From Nanobdellota archaeon (lineage in GTDB: Archaea > Nanobdellota > Nanobdellia > SCGC-AAA011-G17 > ARS1403): a stretch of DNA of 14,217 bases. This document shows, piece after piece, positions 12,449-14,217 of the stretch. Numbering within the stretch: the stretch's first letter is position 1; every line of letters starts with the position of its first letter. The DNA lies in assembly GCA_018831025.1 (NCBI GenBank), contig JAHJRB010000034.1, forward strand, positions 1-14,217. Direction: 5' to 3'. Under the pieces are notes generated by a model. The model was not told the origin of the DNA and searched no databases. It worked only from the letters and a program-made list of their open reading frames with translations. Both the position numbers and the translations under genes were made by a program.

Positions 12449-12458
12449 TTTTTAAAAC
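12449..12458 (-). promoter_or_regulatory. TATA box of the 132-codon gene
   Basis: Minus-strand GTTTTAAAAA, centred 29 nt before the ATG at 12425. Confidence 0.5.
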
Positions 12459-12472
12459 TTACTAAAGATAAA

Positions 12473-12481
12473 ATATATAAA
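12473..12481 (+). promoter_or_regulatory. TATA box of the lipoprotein gene
   Basis: ATATATAAA, centred 29 nt before the ATG at 12506, giving a leaderless transcript. Confidence 0.6.
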
Positions 12482-12505
12482 CATAAACAATAATATAACA
12501 AATTC

Positions 12506-12895
12506 ATGAAAAAAATATTATTCTTAATTTTAACTTTAATTTTACTTACTGGATGCACTGTACCCAAACAAACACTACCCAAAACTACTGAAGAAACTAC
12601 TTTTTGTAAAGCTCCTTATATAGAATATCAAAAAGAAAAATGTTGCTTAGATCAAAATAACAATGGAATCTGCGATGATGATGATTTAATAGATAAAGAA
12701 ATGCAGATAGCTGAGAAAAAATTAAATGAAGCTCCTGTAGCAGAAATACCTGAAGTTCCAGAAACAACTTCTTTATTTGAAGAAGGAATACCCGAAGAAT
12801 GTCCTTATATTTGTGGAGAAGAATACGAATGCAAACCTATTTATAACTCAGAAGGAAAAATCAACAAATGGACTTGTGTTTATATTAAAGAGTAA
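12506..12895 (+). CDS. Small Cys-rich secreted lipoprotein with a Ca-binding-like loop
   Basis: MKKILFLILTLILLTGC is a compact signal peptide ending in a lipobox, LLTG before C17, so the 129-residue product is probably lipid-anchored outside the cytoplasmic membrane. Eight further Cys follow (C34, C46, C47, C56, C99, C103, C109, C124), an even number suited to disulfides. The segment CCLDQNNNGICDDDD (46-60) resembles the DxNxNGxxDxxD loops of EF-hand, dockerin or thrombospondin type 3 repeats and may bind Ca. An acidic, Pro/Glu-rich linker (about 62-92) separates it from a second Cys-rich unit (CPYICGEEYECKP, 99-111). Proteins of this composition are common in small-genome archaea, but no function is known to me. 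It ends 3 nt before the end of the convergent gene. Confidence 0.8.
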   Translation: MKKILFLILTLILLTGCTVPKQTLPKTTEETTFCKAPYIEYQKEKCCLDQNNNGICDDDDLIDKEMQIAEKKLNEAPVAEIPEVPETTSLFEEGIPEECPYICGEEYECKPIYNSEGKINKWTCVYIKE

Positions 12896-12898
12896 AAT

Positions 12899-14089
12899 TT
12901 AGCTAAGTTCGGTCCCTTCACACAATAAAGGTTCCATCTCCCTCCATAAATAATTTGTATGGTACTTCCCCTTAGGATAAACTAATCCCCCGACAATTTT
13001 ATCGAAAGCAAGTGCCATATTTAAAGGTTGCATGCTTACATCTCTTGTCATAAAAACACAATCGTTACTCCAACTTCTTCTTGCCACAAAATAACCACAC
13101 CATCCATCATCAAATCTTCTAACACCATATTCTAAAAAATTAGTATTTGCATTAGGACCAGATTCTATAGGATCATAATATTTTGTAAATCTTAAAATTC
13201 CCTCTCTAAATTCCCCTGAAAAAAAAGCCTTTCCATTATAATCTTCAATAATACCACTTAGAGTTTTACCATCTAATTCACTAATAAACATTTCAAAGTA
13301 ACCTTCAGAAGGAGTATGTCTGTCCCAAGTTCCTACAAAATCAGGAGTCCTTTCATTTACAATCCTCCCAGTTCTTAAAAATCTAATTTCTCTCAATAAA
13401 CTTTCCCTCTCGTAAACTAAATTAGGGTCCGGTTTAGCATCCTCTTCAAACTCCGTAGCTCCATAACCCCCTATAAGTGTTTGTCTTGAATAGGAATCAA
13501 TATCAAGACACAATTCTTCTCTTCTTGCACTCCATAAATCCCCATGACTTAGTCCGACAACAGCAACTTTCACCCTGCTTTTTCTTAGGTTGTCCAACAT
13601 TCCTTGATCTCTTCCAAGTTCATGAGTTTTCTTCATTAAAACCTTCGCTCGATATATTCTCTCATTTCTCTCAATTCTTTTTCTGTTATATTTCTCATCA
13701 CTCTCTCCTTTCTCTTGTACTAATTCACTATCTCTTGTTTTTTCATACAAAACAGCTGCCCTAATGTAATCAACTTCCCTTTGTCTGTCTCCCAAATAAA
13801 CAATATCAAAACCTTTTTCTCTACAGAATTCTTCTAAGGCCCCCCAATAATCCTCACCACTTCTCGGATCATAACCCATAAATCTAAGTCCATGCTTATT
13901 TCCTACATCTCCCATATATCTATCAAGCTTTCTAAGATCTTCAGGACAAAATCCCTCCAACCCAATCCTAGTTCCCTTAGGAAAATTTGCTAAACTCCCT
14001 CTTAATGAAAGTGAAGGACAGATAGACGGAGGATATTCAATAAGAGGATTCCATTCAATTCCATGAACAACACCATAAAGAGCAACCAT
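12899..14089 (-). CDS. TraB/GumN/TIKI-like protein with C-terminal beta-rich domain
   Basis: The N-terminal domain (about 1-240) shows the spaced motifs of TraB/GumN/TIKI-type proteins. H9 lies in YGVVHGIEW and E45 in GLEGF, both after short strands. GRDQGMLDNL (159-168) occupies the place of the usual (R/E)(N/D)xxM helix. Then VKVAVVGLSHGDLW (173-186) carries H182. Such proteins are putative metal-dependent hydrolases or proteases, so catalysis is possible but unproven. A separate C-terminal part (about 250-396) begins FVGTWDRHTP and has alternating strands and turns (LSGIIEDYNG, FFSGEFREGILRFTKYYD), suggesting a lipocalin-like small barrel. There is no signal peptide or membrane segment. 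A TATA box at 14111-14120 is centred 26 nt upstream. The family assignment rests on motif order only; the fusion looks unusual. Confidence 0.6.
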   Translation of the reverse strand: MVALYGVVHGIEWNPLIEYPPSICPSLSLRGSLANFPKGTRIGLEGFCPEDLRKLDRYMGDVGNKHGLRFMGYDPRSGEDYWGALEEFCREKGFDIVYLGDRQREVDYIRAAVLYEKTRDSELVQEKGESDEKYNRKRIERNERIYRAKVLMKKTHELGRDQGMLDNLRKSRVKVAVVGLSHGDLWSARREELCLDIDSYSRQTLIGGYGATEFEEDAKPDPNLVYERESLLREIRFLRTGRIVNERTPDFVGTWDRHTPSEGYFEMFISELDGKTLSGIIEDYNGKAFFSGEFREGILRFTKYYDPIESGPNANTNFLEYGVRRFDDGWCGYFVARRSWSNDCVFMTRDVSMQPLNMALAFDKIVGGLVYPKGKYHTNYLWREMEPLLCEGTELS

Positions 14090-14110
14090 ATAATAAAACC
14101 AAGAAGCTTA

Positions 14111-14120
14111 ATTTAAAAAT
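14111..14120 (-). promoter_or_regulatory. TATA box of the TraB-like gene
   Basis: Minus-strand ATTTTTAAAT, centred 26 nt before the ATG at 14089. Confidence 0.5.
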
Positions 14121-14203
14121 TAATCTAAGAAATAAAATATATTTCAGAACCCACTTAAACCTTACTTTTTACTTTATCCATTAACCAAACAGTGTGTTCC
14201 GCA

Positions 14204-14217
14204 GTGACATATGTCAC
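14204..14217. repeat. 14-bp perfect palindrome at the right edge
   Basis: GTGACAT is followed directly by ATGTCAC. It may extend beyond the window. The rest of 14121-14203 shows nothing recognisable. Confidence 0.8.

Noticed and set aside
13477..13764. 95-codon plus-strand frame
   Set aside because: Shadow of the TraB-like gene, with Phe/Leu/His-rich composition.
1..14217. tRNA or other structured RNA genes
   Set aside because: No T-arm-like GGTTCRANNCC with matching acceptor arms and no GC-rich island typical of RNA genes in AT-rich archaea was found by eye; a covariance-model scan was not possible.

Overview
The window is AT-rich (by eye roughly one third G+C) and clearly archaeal. It encodes the small subunit of the archaeal D-family DNA polymerase, an Orc1/Cdc6 initiator, a membrane-anchored LonB protease, a PRC-barrel protein and an archaeal-type arginyl-tRNA synthetase. 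Almost every gene has a TATA-like box centred 24-32 nt before its start codon, so most transcripts are probably leaderless. Gene content, the many short orphan genes and a Cys-rich mini-lipoprotein suggest a small-genome DPANN lineage of the Woesearchaeota/Pacearchaeota kind; this placement is inference.

Left part (1-5432), replication and housekeeping. On the minus strand orc1/cdc6 (1317-2519) is followed after 3 nt by the PolD small subunit gene (DP1), which runs off the left edge. Upstream of orc1, 2520-2962 has the hallmarks of a replication origin: three ORB-like motifs around a run of 62 uninterrupted A/T bases. Rightward come a PRC-barrel gene (2963-3229) and lonB (3265-5118). A small minus-strand orphan (5115-5432) overlaps the lonB stop codon.

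Middle part (5433-8250). A stand-alone protein resembling only the N-terminal part of IS1634-type transposases (start best placed at 5556), argS (6052-7728), a conserved-looking protein with a possible SecB-like fold (7773-8219), and a 56-residue histone-fold gene on the minus strand (8250-8420). The histone gene has the only strong Shine-Dalgarno site seen.

Right part (8421-14217), an accessory region of small, mostly unrecognised genes with unusually rich repeat structure. Two genes (8631-9275 and 9599-10183) both encode an N-terminal coiled coil plus a C-terminal winged helix. The first has AAGC tetranucleotide repeats in its leader and again inside its coding linker; the second lies behind a cluster of perfect palindromes and TAACTTAC repeats. 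Three orphan genes of 70-87 codons follow, each with its own promoter. Then comes a divergent pair, a 58-residue AbrB-like protein (11317-11493, minus) and a multi-zinc-knuckle HNH endonuclease (11586-12050, plus), sharing an intergenic region with three TTAGAGACC boxes around the HNH promoter. The window ends with an orphan minus-strand gene (12027-12425), a Cys-rich lipoprotein (12506-12895) and a 396-residue TraB/GumN-like protein with a beta-rich C-terminal domain (12899-14089, minus).

The points most worth following are the predicted origin and the two repeat-associated coiled-coil/winged-helix genes, which could be a DNA-binding partition or regulatory module. No tRNA, rRNA, CRISPR array or complete insertion sequence was seen.
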